DNA of 53,886 nucleotides from Amycolatopsis thailandensis (GTDB lineage Bacteria; Actinomycetota; Actinomycetes; Mycobacteriales; Pseudonocardiaceae): positions 1 through 53,886 of the forward strand of contig NZ_NMQT01000056.1 in NCBI RefSeq assembly GCF_002234405.1. The letters run 5' to 3'. The notes under the pieces were generated by a model. The model was not told where the DNA came from, ran no database searches, and saw only the letters and a program-made list of their open reading frames with translations. Position 1 is the first letter of the stretch. Each line of letters opens with the position of its first letter. Shown here piece by piece: positions 16,174-25,889 of the stretch. Both the position numbers and the translations under genes were made by a program.

Positions 16174-16634
16174 GCCGGAAACGGGATGCCGGGCCTCCGT
16201 CCACCGGACCGGGTGAGAAGGACGTGCTCGCCGGGTTTCTCGACTACCTGCGCGCCGCCGTCGTCGCCAAGGCCGAAGGGGTGCCGGGAGACCTGGCACG
16301 GGCTCCGGGAGTGCCCTCCGGCACGAACCTGCTGGGCCTGGTCAAGCACCTGACCCAGGTGGAACGGCACTGGCTGCTCGGTCACCACGTCGCCGACTGG
16401 AAGGCGACGTTCCACCCGGCCCCCGAAGACACGACGGCGTCGATCCTCGCCGCCTACCGGGAAACCATCGCCGAGGCGAACGACGAAATCGCGTCCTGGG
16501 ACGACCTCGCCGCGAAGGGGCCTCGCCGGGGATCACGGCGCTGGACGCTGGCTCATCTGATCGAGGAAACCGCACGGCACGCGGGACACGCCGACATCCT
16601 GCGCGAACTGATCGACGGCGCCACCGGGCGCTGA
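16170..16634 (+). CDS. DinB / DUF664 family protein
   Basis: This 154-residue four-helix DinB-like protein has the metal-binding histidine pattern: H in GLVKHLTQVERHW and a second HxxxH-like cluster in ETARHAGHADILREL. Members include thiol-dependent transferases, often using mycothiol in actinomycetes; the reaction here is unknown. It overlaps the methyltransferase gene by four bases and precedes the hydrolase lipoprotein by 13 bp, so all three are likely one transcript. Confidence 0.87.
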   Translation: MSRKRDAGPPSTGPGEKDVLAGFLDYLRAAVVAKAEGVPGDLARAPGVPSGTNLLGLVKHLTQVERHWLLGHHVADWKATFHPAPEDTTASILAAYRETIAEANDEIASWDDLAAKGPRRGSRRWTLAHLIEETARHAGHADILRELIDGATGR

Positions 16635-16647
16635 AACGGAGACTTCC

Positions 16648-17616
16648 ATGCTCCACCGAGCAGCCGCGTTCGTCGCGGCCCTCGCCCTGCTGACGGCTTG
16701 CGCTTCGCCGACGGCCGCCCCGTCCTACGACACCGTCACCCGCGGCGACACGGCTTTCGCGCAGCGGTTCCGGCACGAGTTCGCCGACGTCGACGGCGTG
16801 AAGATGCACTACGTCACCGGCGGGAAGGGAGCCCCGCTCGTCCTGCTGCACGGCTGGCCCCAGACCTGGTACGGCTGGCACCGCGTCATGCCCGCGCTGG
16901 CCGAGCACTTCACGTTGTACGCGCTCGACCTTCCCGGCCTCGGCGACAGCACCGGTGCGCCGCCCGGCTACGACAAGGCGACCCTCGCCCGCTACGTGCA
17001 CGGACTCGTCGCCGGAAAGCTGGGCCTGCGCGACGTCCGGATCGCCGGACACGACCTCGGTGCGGCGGTCGCTTTCCAGTACGCCGCGCAGTTCCCCGCC
17101 GATCTCACGAAGCTCGCCTATCTCGACCTGCCGCTACCTGGCCCCGCGCTCGACGGGGCGGCCTACCGGAACCTGAGCTGGCACATCGCCTTCCACTCGC
17201 AGAAGACGGTGCCCGAAGCCGTCGTCGGTGACGACGTCCGCGAGTATCTTTCCCTGTTCTATCCCCAGGTCGCCTACTCGGGAACGGCTTTCGGCGGGCC
17301 CGGGGCGCCGTCGCCGTTCGACGACGCCGAGATCGACGAGTACGCCCGGACCTATACCAGGCCCGAGGTCCTGCACGGCGGTTTCGAGCTCTACCGGACG
17401 CTCGGCCAGGACGCGGCCGCGAACGTCGGCGCGAAACCCATCACCACGCCCACCCTGCTGATGACCGCCGAAGGACTCCTCGAACCGCAGAAGGCCACGC
17501 TGGCTCCCCGCGTCGCCGACCTCGCCCGCGCCGTCGAAGTGCCCCGGGCCGGACATTGGCTCGCCGAGGAGAATCCGGAGTTCGTGAGCGCCGAGCTGGT
17601 CGGGTTCCTGAAGTAG
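16648..17616 (+). CDS. Epoxide-hydrolase-like alpha/beta-hydrolase lipoprotein
   Basis: This 322-residue protein starts with a lipoprotein signal peptide, lipobox LLTAC (cysteine near 18). An alpha/beta-hydrolase follows: oxyanion motif HGWPQTWYGW near 69 and nucleophile elbow GHDLGA near 133, with aspartate as the nucleophile as in epoxide hydrolases and haloalkane dehalogenases. The late histidine lies in RAGHWLAEE. Location outside the membrane is unusual for this group, which is mostly cytoplasmic. It is in line with the DinB genes on both sides. Confidence 0.88.
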   Translation: MLHRAAAFVAALALLTACASPTAAPSYDTVTRGDTAFAQRFRHEFADVDGVKMHYVTGGKGAPLVLLHGWPQTWYGWHRVMPALAEHFTLYALDLPGLGDSTGAPPGYDKATLARYVHGLVAGKLGLRDVRIAGHDLGAAVAFQYAAQFPADLTKLAYLDLPLPGPALDGAAYRNLSWHIAFHSQKTVPEAVVGDDVREYLSLFYPQVAYSGTAFGGPGAPSPFDDAEIDEYARTYTRPEVLHGGFELYRTLGQDAAANVGAKPITTPTLLMTAEGLLEPQKATLAPRVADLARAVEVPRAGHWLAEENPEFVSAELVGFLK

Positions 17617-17668
17617 GTTGCCCGTGATCGACGACCTTTGCCATGCTTCGCTCGTGTCCTCACCTTCC

Positions 17669-18148
17669 ATGCCCACTTTGGACGTCCTCAACCATCCCTT
17701 CCGTGAACAGTTCGAGGTGTTCCTCGACGAGCATCGCCGGGTGCTGGCGGAATGCCTGGAAGGGCTGACCGAGGAGCAGGCGCGCCGGTCGCTCGTTCCC
17801 TCCCGCACGACGCTGCTCGGTCTCGTGAAGCACGTGACCTTCGTGGAGAAGGTCTGGTTCGACGAAGCCGTCACCTGCCGCCCGCGTGCCGAGATCGGGA
17901 TTCCCGACACGCCGGACGAATCGTTCATCCTCGACGACGGGGACACGATCGCGAGCGTGCTGCAGGCACATCGCGAGGCTTGCGAGGCGTCACGGAAGGC
18001 GGCGTCGAAGCTGGGGTTGGACGACCTGCTTCACGGGAACCGGCGCGGCCCGCTCCCGTTGCGCTGGGTGTACCTGCACATGCTGCGCGAGCTGGCGCAG
18101 CACGGCGGCCACGCGGACATCCTGCGCGAGCAGATCCTGAGCGCCTGA
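17669..18148 (+). CDS. DinB / DUF664 family protein
   Basis: This 159-residue DinB-like four-helix protein is related to the 16170 product. Both share LxGLVKHVTxVEKxWF and the end motif ELAQHGGHADILREQ with metal-ligand histidines. The reading frame is open from a TTG at 17618 and a GTG at 17624, but the conserved part begins at ATG 17669; the first 17 codons of the longer version look non-coding. None of the starts has a good ribosome site, so coupling to the hydrolase gene is possible. Confidence 0.85.
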   Translation: MPTLDVLNHPFREQFEVFLDEHRRVLAECLEGLTEEQARRSLVPSRTTLLGLVKHVTFVEKVWFDEAVTCRPRAEIGIPDTPDESFILDDGDTIASVLQAHREACEASRKAASKLGLDDLLHGNRRGPLPLRWVYLHMLRELAQHGGHADILREQILSA

Positions 18149-18170
18149 GAAGGACGCGCCGTTCCGATGG

Positions 18171-18233
18171 GCGGAGTTGTGAAAGCCACTTTCGCAACCT
18201 TCAACGTTGCGAAAGTGGCTTTCGCAACTCCGC
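18171..18233. repeat. GTGAAAGCCACTTTC nested palindrome between convergent genes
   Basis: The arms 18171-18198 and 18206-18233 are 28 bp long with one mismatch and a seven-base loop. Each arm contains GAAAG-CCA-CTTTC. It lies 22 bp after the DinB stop and 110 bp before the stop of the convergent S1 protease. It could act as a bidirectional terminator. Confidence 0.85.
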
Positions 18234-18343
18234 TTCCGTCATCGCGACACTCTCCAGAACTGCGAGCATCCGCGCCTCGCATCTCGAGAGATACGCGTGA
18301 TGGCGGGGAACGAAAGCTCCCCGCCATCACGCGCTCATCTGTG

Positions 18344-19504
18344 TCAGGACCGGGTCAGGGTGACCCCGTAGTTGTTCGCCGCGTCCACGACGGGCTGGTA
18401 GTAGGAGTACGAGCCGGTCGCGTTGGAGCCCTGGTTCCAGCCGCAGTCGTGCCCGTCGTCGGGGCCGCCGGAGGTCATGCCCTGCGCGGTGTTGCCCGCG
18501 ATGTAGGCACCGCCGCTGTCCCCGCCCTCGGTGCAGACGGTCGACTTGGCCAGCCCCGTGGTGGCGACGCTTTCCCCGCTGTAGCGCACGGTCTGGTTGT
18601 AAGCGGTGATCTTGCCGCAGGTCCAGCCGGTGGTGTTGCCCGCCTTGCACAGCGTGGTGCCGACCGGCGCCTTCGAGCTGCCGGTGATCCGCACCGTGGT
18701 GCCCTTGCGGGTGTCCACGTAGCCGCGGCCGGTGTCCTCGTCGTCGATGTCCATCAGGCCCATGTCGACCGACGGGAACTCGGTGGCGACACCGCGTCCG
18801 ATGTGGACACCGTTGCGGTTCAGGATGTCCGGGTTGCCCTCGACGCAGTGCCCGGCGGTGAGCAGCACGTTGTCGCCGTCGCTGGTGGTGCCGGGGAAGC
18901 CGAGCGAGCAGTTGGTGCCGGGGTCGAGGTCCATGATCTGGCCGGGGATGACGTCGGCCTGCGTGGTGTTGCCGTTGGCGACGCCGGTCCGGACGGTGAC
19001 GCCGGGCAGAGCCGAAAGCCGCCGGACGAGGGTGTCGGCGGCACCCGGCTGCACGGTGACGACGACCTGGTCGGCCGCGAGTTCCGGGCCCCACGACTGG
19101 ACCTGGCCGACGTCGCTGCCGATCACCTTGCCGACGGTGCCGGACAGGGCGTTCAGCGCGTTCTCGCCGCGGGCGCCGAGACGCGGCGTCATCCCGGCCG
19201 ACCGGAGGGCCTGGGCGGATCCGGCGTCGGCGGCGTTCACCACGAGGGCGCCGGCGTCGTCGAAGTACGCGCCGTCGGTGTGCAGGCCACGTGTTCTGAT
19301 GCTTTCCAGCGACGAGATCAGGTTCTTCTCGTGGTCCAGCTTCTGTGCGGCCTGGAGCGGGCTGACCCGGAGCTGGGCGGCGAGGGTTTCCAGCATCGTC
19401 TGGTCGTAGGAACTGGCCTGAGCGGCGGTCGCCGGAACGGCGAGCGCGCCTATTCCGGCGCAGACACTCAGCAGGGTGAGCATGACGGGTCCGCGAATAC
19501 GCAT
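18344..19504 (-). CDS. Secreted S1 serine protease (alpha-lytic / streptogrisin type)
   Basis: This 386-residue preproprotein has a signal peptide (1-30), a pro-region (about 31-185) of the alpha-lytic protease type and a catalytic domain. The catalytic triad is visible: H219 in LTAGHC, D247 in SVDMGLMDI and S330 in EGGDSGG. Cysteines C199/C220, C286/C296 and C324 with a later cysteine are placed for disulfides. It is a secreted chymotrypsin-fold protease. It is monocistronic, with a palindrome on each side (18171 and 19627). Confidence 0.93.
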   Translation of the reverse strand: MRIRGPVMLTLLSVCAGIGALAVPATAAQASSYDQTMLETLAAQLRVSPLQAAQKLDHEKNLISSLESIRTRGLHTDGAYFDDAGALVVNAADAGSAQALRSAGMTPRLGARGENALNALSGTVGKVIGSDVGQVQSWGPELAADQVVVTVQPGAADTLVRRLSALPGVTVRTGVANGNTTQADVIPGQIMDLDPGTNCSLGFPGTTSDGDNVLLTAGHCVEGNPDILNRNGVHIGRGVATEFPSVDMGLMDIDDEDTGRGYVDTRKGTTVRITGSSKAPVGTTLCKAGNTTGWTCGKITAYNQTVRYSGESVATTGLAKSTVCTEGGDSGGAYIAGNTAQGMTSGGPDDGHDCGWNQGSNATGSYSYYQPVVDAANNYGVTLTRS

Positions 19505-19626
19505 GCGCGTTTCCTTCGATAAGAGGGAACGACGAACCGCCGGAAATAGGTGAAAATGGCAGGGACCGGGCGGTTCATCTCGACGTGACGCACATTACGA
19601 GCGCCCGTCTATCCCGCCGTAGCGCC

Positions 19627-19659
19627 AAAAGTAGGTTCCGCGATCACGGTCCTACTTTC
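19627..19659. repeat. Inverted repeat AAAGTAGG...CCTACTTT
   Basis: AAAAGTAGG (19627-19635) and CCTACTTTC (19651-19659) are inverted, with an inner CCG...CGG pair. It lies 31 bp beyond the stop of the MerR gene at 19690 and 123 bp upstream of the S1 protease start. It could be a MerR 3' terminator or a protease operator. Confidence 0.6.
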
Positions 19660-19689
19660 GTATGCGGAAAACGCGAAAAGACTGCGCAT

Positions 19690-20445
19690 TCAATTGCGCG
19701 GAAGTGTCATTGTCTCAATGGTGTCAGTGGTCGCGTCGCTGAGATAGGCATCAAGCGCGGCCGCGCCGGAGAGCAGGGCGCGGCCCCGGGCCGAGAGCCG
19801 GGAGTGCCAGTCCCGCAGCGTCGATTCGAGCGGGACGACACCGCCCGCCGACCGGACCTGCTCGATCAGCGGCGCGATCCGCTCCAGGCGATAGCCGCCC
19901 CGCCGGAGCTGATGGGTCAGCTTGGCGTCGCGGACGTCGGCCGCGCTGTAGACGCGATAACCCGTCCGCGGATCACGTTCGGGCCGGAGCAGACCGGCGC
20001 GCTCCCAGGTGCGCAGGGTGGCGGGCCGGACGCCGAGTTTCCGGGACAGCGGGCCGACGAACGTCCCGCCCCGTTCCTGCGGCACGGGTTCGAGATCGCG
20101 GAGCGCGGCCGTGACGACCTGGAGGGTGCGGCGGTCTTCGAGCAGCTGCGCGTGGCTCTCGTCGATGAGCCGCAGCGCCTCCTCGATCGCGCCCCGGTTG
20201 ACCGCCTCCATGATCGCCGCCGCTGTCGCGTGGCCGTGTCCGGGCACCAGCGCCAGGAAGGCGCGCAGGGCCTGCGCGTGCAGCGGGGTATAGGTGCGAT
20301 AGCCGTGGGGGCCGCGTTCGGCCGCGGGGAGGATGCCGTCCGCCTCGTAGTTGCGGACGGCCTGTGTGGACAGACCGTGCTCGCGCGCCAGATCGACCGG
20401 CCTGAGCCGTCCGCCGGTTCGAAGGTTTCGGCCCACTCGCCCCAC
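19690..20445 (-). CDS. Double-MerR-domain regulator, TioE-like
   Basis: This 251-residue protein carries two MerR-type helix-turn-helix domains in one chain: residues 13-75 (LRPVDLAREHGLSTQAVRNYEADGIL) and about 131-195 (FVGPLSRKLGVRPATLRTWERAGLLRPER). Ordinary MerR proteins have one and dimerise. The same architecture recurs in the protein at 21019. This type is known as the TioE family in actinomycetes; its ligands are mostly unknown. It is followed on the same strand by the palindrome at 19627 and preceded by DUF6194, 34 bp upstream. Confidence 0.87.
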   Translation of the reverse strand: MGRVGRNLRTGGRLRPVDLAREHGLSTQAVRNYEADGILPAAERGPHGYRTYTPLHAQALRAFLALVPGHGHATAAAIMEAVNRGAIEEALRLIDESHAQLLEDRRTLQVVTAALRDLEPVPQERGGTFVGPLSRKLGVRPATLRTWERAGLLRPERDPRTGYRVYSAADVRDAKLTHQLRRGGYRLERIAPLIEQVRSAGGVVPLESTLRDWHSRLSARGRALLSGAAALDAYLSDATTDTIETMTLPRN

Positions 20446-20479
20446 GATACAAGTCGCAGGACTTCACGCGTTCAGTCCT

Positions 20480-20956
20480 CTAATCGCGTGAGGAGCCTGC
20501 CCGCCGTTCGTAACGTGCGCGGTCCAGCCGGTACGCCGTGTCGAGCAGTTCACGGACGGCCGCTTCGGTGTTCGACGCTGGATTCACGATCGCCAGCCAG
20601 CCCGCGGTGCCGTACACGGGGTGGGCGATCAAGGTGTCCTCGACGCCGGGATCGACGTCGGTTCGGGCCGCTTCCCGGGGTGTTCGCCCGAGCCGCTCGG
20701 TGAACTCCTCCTTCCCGGCGTGGATGTTGACGCGGAACGTGTCCGGCCGGTCCAGGCGCGAGGACTCGTCGCCGGGGTAGTTCTTGGTCACGACCGTCGC
20801 GAAGGGCTGGACGGTCGTCGGGACGACGCCGTCGGGGGAGTAGTAGAAGAACGCGTCGCCCCAGCTGAGCTCCGGCCGGCCGTCGCCTTCCGAAGGCGTG
20901 AGAACCAGGACGCCGTCGCGGCCCGAGACGAGTTCGATGATCTCTTCGATGGTCAT
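20480..20956 (-). CDS. DUF6194 family protein
   Basis: This 158-residue cytoplasmic protein begins MTIEEIIELVSGRDGVLVLTP and contains SWGDAFFYY and ATVVTKNYPGDE. I recognise this pattern as DUF6194, which is widespread in actinomycetes and has no assigned function. The start at 20956 fits the family length; a longer frame to 21025 runs through the operator-like repeat. It is divergent from the double-MerR gene at 21019 and upstream of the other double-MerR gene, suggesting joint control. Confidence 0.85.
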   Translation of the reverse strand: MTIEEIIELVSGRDGVLVLTPSEGDGRPELSWGDAFFYYSPDGVVPTTVQPFATVVTKNYPGDESSRLDRPDTFRVNIHAGKEEFTERLGRTPREAARTDVDPGVEDTLIAHPVYGTAGWLAIVNPASNTEAAVRELLDTAYRLDRARYERRAGSSRD

Positions 20957-20974
20957 GTGCTCAAGCGTCGCATT

Positions 20975-21003
20975 AAAGTGCTTGTGGAGGGTTCGAGGAC
21001 TTT
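20975..21003. promoter_or_regulatory. Candidate MerR-type operator between DUF6194 and the 21019 regulator
   Basis: AAAGTGCTTG (20975-20984) and CGAGGACTTT (20994-21003) match as inverted arms at eight of ten positions, with a nine-base spacer. It lies in the 62-base divergent gap. MerR-family operators are dyads of this size placed within the promoter. Confidence 0.6.
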
Positions 21004-21018
21004 TTCGATGGAGTGACG

Positions 21019-21726
21019 GTGGCAAGTCTCAAAACCGCGGAGATCGCGCGCCGGGCGGGCTGCTCGGTCCAGCAGGTGCGCAACCTCGAACGCGATGGCG
21101 TCCTCCCGGCGGCGACGCGGACGGCGTCGGGCTACCGGAACTACGAGGAGATCCACCTCCGGTCCGCGCTGGCCTACCGCGCGCTGGCCGCCGCCGTGGG
21201 GCCGGTCGAGGCGAAGAAGATCGTCCGGACCCTGCACCAGGGCCCGCTCCCCGAGGTGCTCGCGCTGCTCGACGCGGCGCACGCCGGGCTGGACGCCGAG
21301 CGGGCGGACCTCAGGGAGGCGAGGGAAGCCGTCCGGGTGATCTCCGGCGAACCGATCGACGACGTGCGCGGCTCGGACTCGATGAGCGTTTCCGAACTCG
21401 CGTCGGCGCTCGGCGTGCGTCCGTCGACACTGCGGCACTGGGACGCGGAACGGCTCGTGGTCCCCGGCCGCGATCAGCGGGGGACGCGACGGTACACGCC
21501 GTCCCAGGTGCGGGACGCGCGGATCGTGCACCAGCTGCGGCTGGCCGGATACCGCGTCGAACCACTGCGCGCGCTGATACCGGAGTTGCGGCGTTCGCGG
21601 CGGCTGGAGGACGTCGCTTCCGCGCTCGCCGTCCGGGACGACGGCATCACGGCCCGTTCGCGGGCGCTTTTCGAAGGGAGTGCCGCGCTTTCGCTGGTCG
21701 CGTTTGGGAGTGGCGATTCGGGTTAG
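21019..21726 (+). CDS. Double-MerR-domain regulator, TioE-like
   Basis: This 235-residue regulator has two MerR domains: residues 4-65 (KTAEIARRAGCSVQQVRNLERDGVLP) and about 121-185 (MSVSELASALGVRPSTLRHWDAERLV). It is a paralogue of the 19690 product. The GTG at 21019 has GGAG five bases upstream; the GTG at 21013 overlaps that site and is less likely. The last codons (SGDSG, stop) are encoded by a copy of the GAGTGGCGATTCGGGTT repeat end (21707-21723), so the original C-terminus may have been replaced. Confidence 0.87.
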   Translation: MASLKTAEIARRAGCSVQQVRNLERDGVLPAATRTASGYRNYEEIHLRSALAYRALAAAVGPVEAKKIVRTLHQGPLPEVLALLDAAHAGLDAERADLREAREAVRVISGEPIDDVRGSDSMSVSELASALGVRPSTLRHWDAERLVVPGRDQRGTRRYTPSQVRDARIVHQLRLAGYRVEPLRALIPELRRSRRLEDVASALAVRDDGITARSRALFEGSAALSLVAFGSGDSG

Positions 21727-21782
21727 AGCCGTGTTTTAGGTGCCTGCTGGGTTCCGGCTGTGGCGGAGCGCGAGTCCGGTCA

Positions 21783-21829
21783 GTGAAGGCCTCCTTGCCT
21801 ACCCTGAAGGTAGTGAAGGAGGCCTTCAC
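21783..21829. repeat. GTGAAGGCCTCCTTG palindrome
   Basis: The arms 21783-21803 and 21809-21829 have two mismatches and a five-base loop. Each contains AAGG-CCT-CCTT. It is the same family as 40990-41036. It is the first of three long palindromes within 330 bases, between the convergent genes ending at 21726 and 22173. Confidence 0.85.
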
Positions 21830-21895
21830 GGACTGGGGTGATCGTCACTTTCAGCTCAGACGCACCAGCAACCACAGCGGCTGCGCGTGAAGGCG

Positions 21896-21918
21896 CTTCC
21901 CTCGGCTGAGCCGAGGAA
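21896..21918. repeat. Short hairpin CCTCGGCTGAGCCGAGG
   Basis: A compact palindrome lies between two larger ones, with the core CTCGGCT/AGCCGAG and flanking TTCC...GGAA. No T-run follows. Its role is unclear. Confidence 0.6.
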
Positions 21919-21939
21919 ACTCGACCTTCGCGGCGGCTC

Positions 21940-21998
21940 AAGTACATGATGGCCCCCTTCCTTGCGCCTAACGCAAGGAAGGGGGCCATCATGTACTT
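21940..21998. repeat. GTACATGATGGCCCCCTTCCTTGCG perfect palindrome
   Basis: The arms 21940-21966 and 21972-21998 are exact reverse complements over 27 bp with a five-base loop. It is closely related to the element at 53807-53863, which reads GAAGG where this reads GATGG in both arms. Confidence 0.9.
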
Positions 21999-22051
21999 GC
22001 GAGCGGGCGCGAGCGGCGGTGACCTTTCGGTCGGGGTGCGTACCGCGGCAT

Positions 22052-22114
22052 CCAGGGTCGCGAAAGTCACTTTCGGGACATCAGACGTCCCGAAAGTGGC
22101 TTTCACGACCCTGG
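22052..22114. repeat. CGAAAGTCACTTTCG nested palindrome
   Basis: The arms 22052-22079 and 22087-22114 are 28 bp long with two mismatches and a seven-base loop. Each arm contains the sub-palindrome CGAAAG-TCA/TGG-CTTTCR. It lies 59 bp downstream of the peroxiredoxin stop. Confidence 0.85.
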
Positions 22115-22172
22115 ACCCGGCAGACGCGCGAGCGAGCGATCACCACACCTTTGCCTTACGGCTCAAGAGAAC

Positions 22173-22640
22173 TCACGAAGCGATGCGTTCCCGCAGGGCG
22201 GCGAGCGCCTTGTCGGCGTGCACGTCGAACTTCAGTTCGCTCTTGATCACCGCGAGGACCTTGCGATCGGTGTCGATCACGAAGGTGTGCCGCTTGGCGT
22301 GCAGCGGGTTGAACCGGCGCCAGACACCGAACTGCTTCGCGACAGCACCGTCCACATCGGACAGCAGCGGGTAGTCGAAGCCGTGCAAGTTCGAGAATTC
22401 ACGCTGTTTGGTGACGCCGTCCGGGCTGATCCCGACGCGGTGGGCGCCGACTTCGCCGAATTCCGCGGCCAGATCGCGGAAGTGGCAGCTTTCGGCGGTG
22501 CAGCCACCGGTCATCGCGGCGGGATAGAAGAACAGCACGACCGGGCCGGTGGACAGGAAGTCCGACAGTGTGCGGTCCTGGCCGGTGTCGTCGGGCAGGG
22601 TGAAGTCCGGGGCGAGGTCTCCTTGGTCCATGTCCGGCAT
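22173..22640 (-). CDS. bcp: Peroxiredoxin, BCP/PrxQ type
   Basis: This 155-residue cytoplasmic thiol peroxidase reduces hydrogen peroxide and organic peroxides. The fold markers are APDFTLPDDTGQ at the start and FFYPAAMTGGCTAESCHFRD in the middle. The peroxidatic cysteine is followed five residues later by the resolving cysteine (C-x4-C), the PrxQ/BCP arrangement. I chose ATG 22640; ATG 22631 is equally consistent with the family. It follows the small secreted protein gene by 26 bp on the same strand. Confidence 0.9.
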   Translation of the reverse strand: MPDMDQGDLAPDFTLPDDTGQDRTLSDFLSTGPVVLFFYPAAMTGGCTAESCHFRDLAAEFGEVGAHRVGISPDGVTKQREFSNLHGFDYPLLSDVDGAVAKQFGVWRRFNPLHAKRHTFVIDTDRKVLAVIKSELKFDVHADKALAALRERIAS

Positions 22641-22666
22641 TCGGAGCCCGCGCCGGACCGGATTGG

Positions 22667-22918
22667 TCAGCGGGTGCAGCGCCAGAAGACCGTCGCGCTG
22701 TACGGGAAAAGGATCTTGTCGCACTCCTCGCAGTCCGTGAAGCCGGCCCAGGTCGCCTGGTTCCTGGCGTCATGCCGGGCGTAGATGAGCTCGAGGCCGA
22801 AGTCGCTCGACCCGTAGCCGACGAACTTCCTGGTCTCTTGCGTGGTCGCCGAAGCGGGGGTGGCGATCGTGCCGAGGACGGCTGCCGCGCCGAGCAGCGT
22901 GAGCAGTGTTTTTCTCAT
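22667..22918 (-). CDS. Small secreted protein, 83 residues, unknown function
   Basis: The first 24 residues are a textbook signal peptide (MRKTLLTLLGAAAVLGTIATPASA). The mature part is about 59 residues with three cysteines (FTDCEECDK and, near the end, FWRCTR) and many aromatic residues. I do not recognise a family. The three cysteines suggest one disulfide plus a free thiol, or a dimer. It sits directly upstream of the peroxiredoxin gene and divergent from the methyltransferase at 22991. Confidence 0.78.
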   Translation of the reverse strand: MRKTLLTLLGAAAVLGTIATPASATTQETRKFVGYGSSDFGLELIYARHDARNQATWAGFTDCEECDKILFPYSATVFWRCTR

Positions 22919-22990
22919 GCCGACCACGCTAGGGCGGGAGCGGTGCGCGCTTCGCCCGCTGGACGGGCGAAAAACGGATATCGTCGAGGT

Positions 22991-23794
22991 ATGTCTTCTC
23001 GCAAGGTGGGCACTCAGCGTGCTTTCGACGCCGCCGCCGCCGATTTCACCGCACTGGGGCGTCATCTGTGGGAGCCGATCGGCGCGGCCACGGTGGCGGC
23101 GGCCGGGATCGGTGCGGGATCGCGGGTCCTCGACGCCTGCTGCGGCACCGGGGCCTCGGCGATTCCGGCGGCACACGCGGTCGGGGCCGATGGCTTGGTG
23201 GACGCGATCGACCTCTCCGGTCCGATGATCGGCGAATTGCGCCGGCTTTCGGCGGATTTGCCGCAGTTGCGCGCGCACGAAGCCGACGCGACGGCGTGGG
23301 GCACCGACGGTTACGACGCCGTCTTGTCCGCGCTCGGCATCTTCTTCTTCCCGGACATGACGGACGGAACCGAGCGGCTGATCAGCCGGGTCCGTCCCGG
23401 TGGGCGGGCCGTGTTCACCATCTGGCGTGGCGGCGCCATGGTGACGGCGGGCCGCCACGCCGGGCGGGCGATGGCCGCGGTGACCGATTCCGAACCGCCA
23501 CCGGAGCGGCAGCCCGGCCTGATCGACCGGATCAACCAGGCCGGCACCTACGCCGAGTGGCTTTCCGGCCGGGGCCTGTCCGATGTGGACGTCGTGGTCA
23601 ACGAGCTGCGGTTGCCGATGACGCCCGAAGTGGCGTGGCTGATCGTCATCGGTTCCGGCTTCCGGGGCATCGTCGACGGTCTCGAACCCGATGTCGTCGA
23701 GCGGGTACGCGAGCGCTACCTCGAGTCGTTGCGCGAAGAGGGCGTCACCGAGCTCGACGCGACCACCCTGGTGGGCTCCGGCACCGTCCGCTGA
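22991..23794 (+). CDS. SAM-dependent methyltransferase (UbiE/COQ5-like)
   Basis: This 267-residue methyltransferase has motif [18 protein letters not shown] at about 47-63, [10 protein letters not shown] as motif II and [15 protein letters not shown] as the post-II strand. It is similar in layout to UbiE and small-molecule C/O-methyltransferases. The substrate is not known. The ATG at 22991 lacks a strong ribosome site. It is divergent from the small secreted protein gene. Confidence 0.87.
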   Translation: MSSRKVGTQRAFDAAAADFTALGRHLWEPIGAATVAAAGIGAGSRVLDACCGTGASAIPAAHAVGADGLVDAIDLSGPMIGELRRLSADLPQLRAHEADATAWGTDGYDAVLSALGIFFFPDMTDGTERLISRVRPGGRAVFTIWRGGAMVTAGRHAGRAMAAVTDSEPPPERQPGLIDRINQAGTYAEWLSGRGLSDVDVVVNELRLPMTPEVAWLIVIGSGFRGIVDGLEPDVVERVRERYLESLREEGVTELDATTLVGSGTVR

Positions 23795-23873
23795 TCGTCC
23801 GGCGCGCCGGATCCGCTCCACCGAACGGGTCGGGCATGCTGTGCCCCGCACACGAAAGTCGGGGAGGAACGGC

Positions 23874-25853
<1,980 letters not shown>

Positions 25854-25889
25854 CGACACGCATCCAGAGGACGAAACGCGGGGAGTTCG

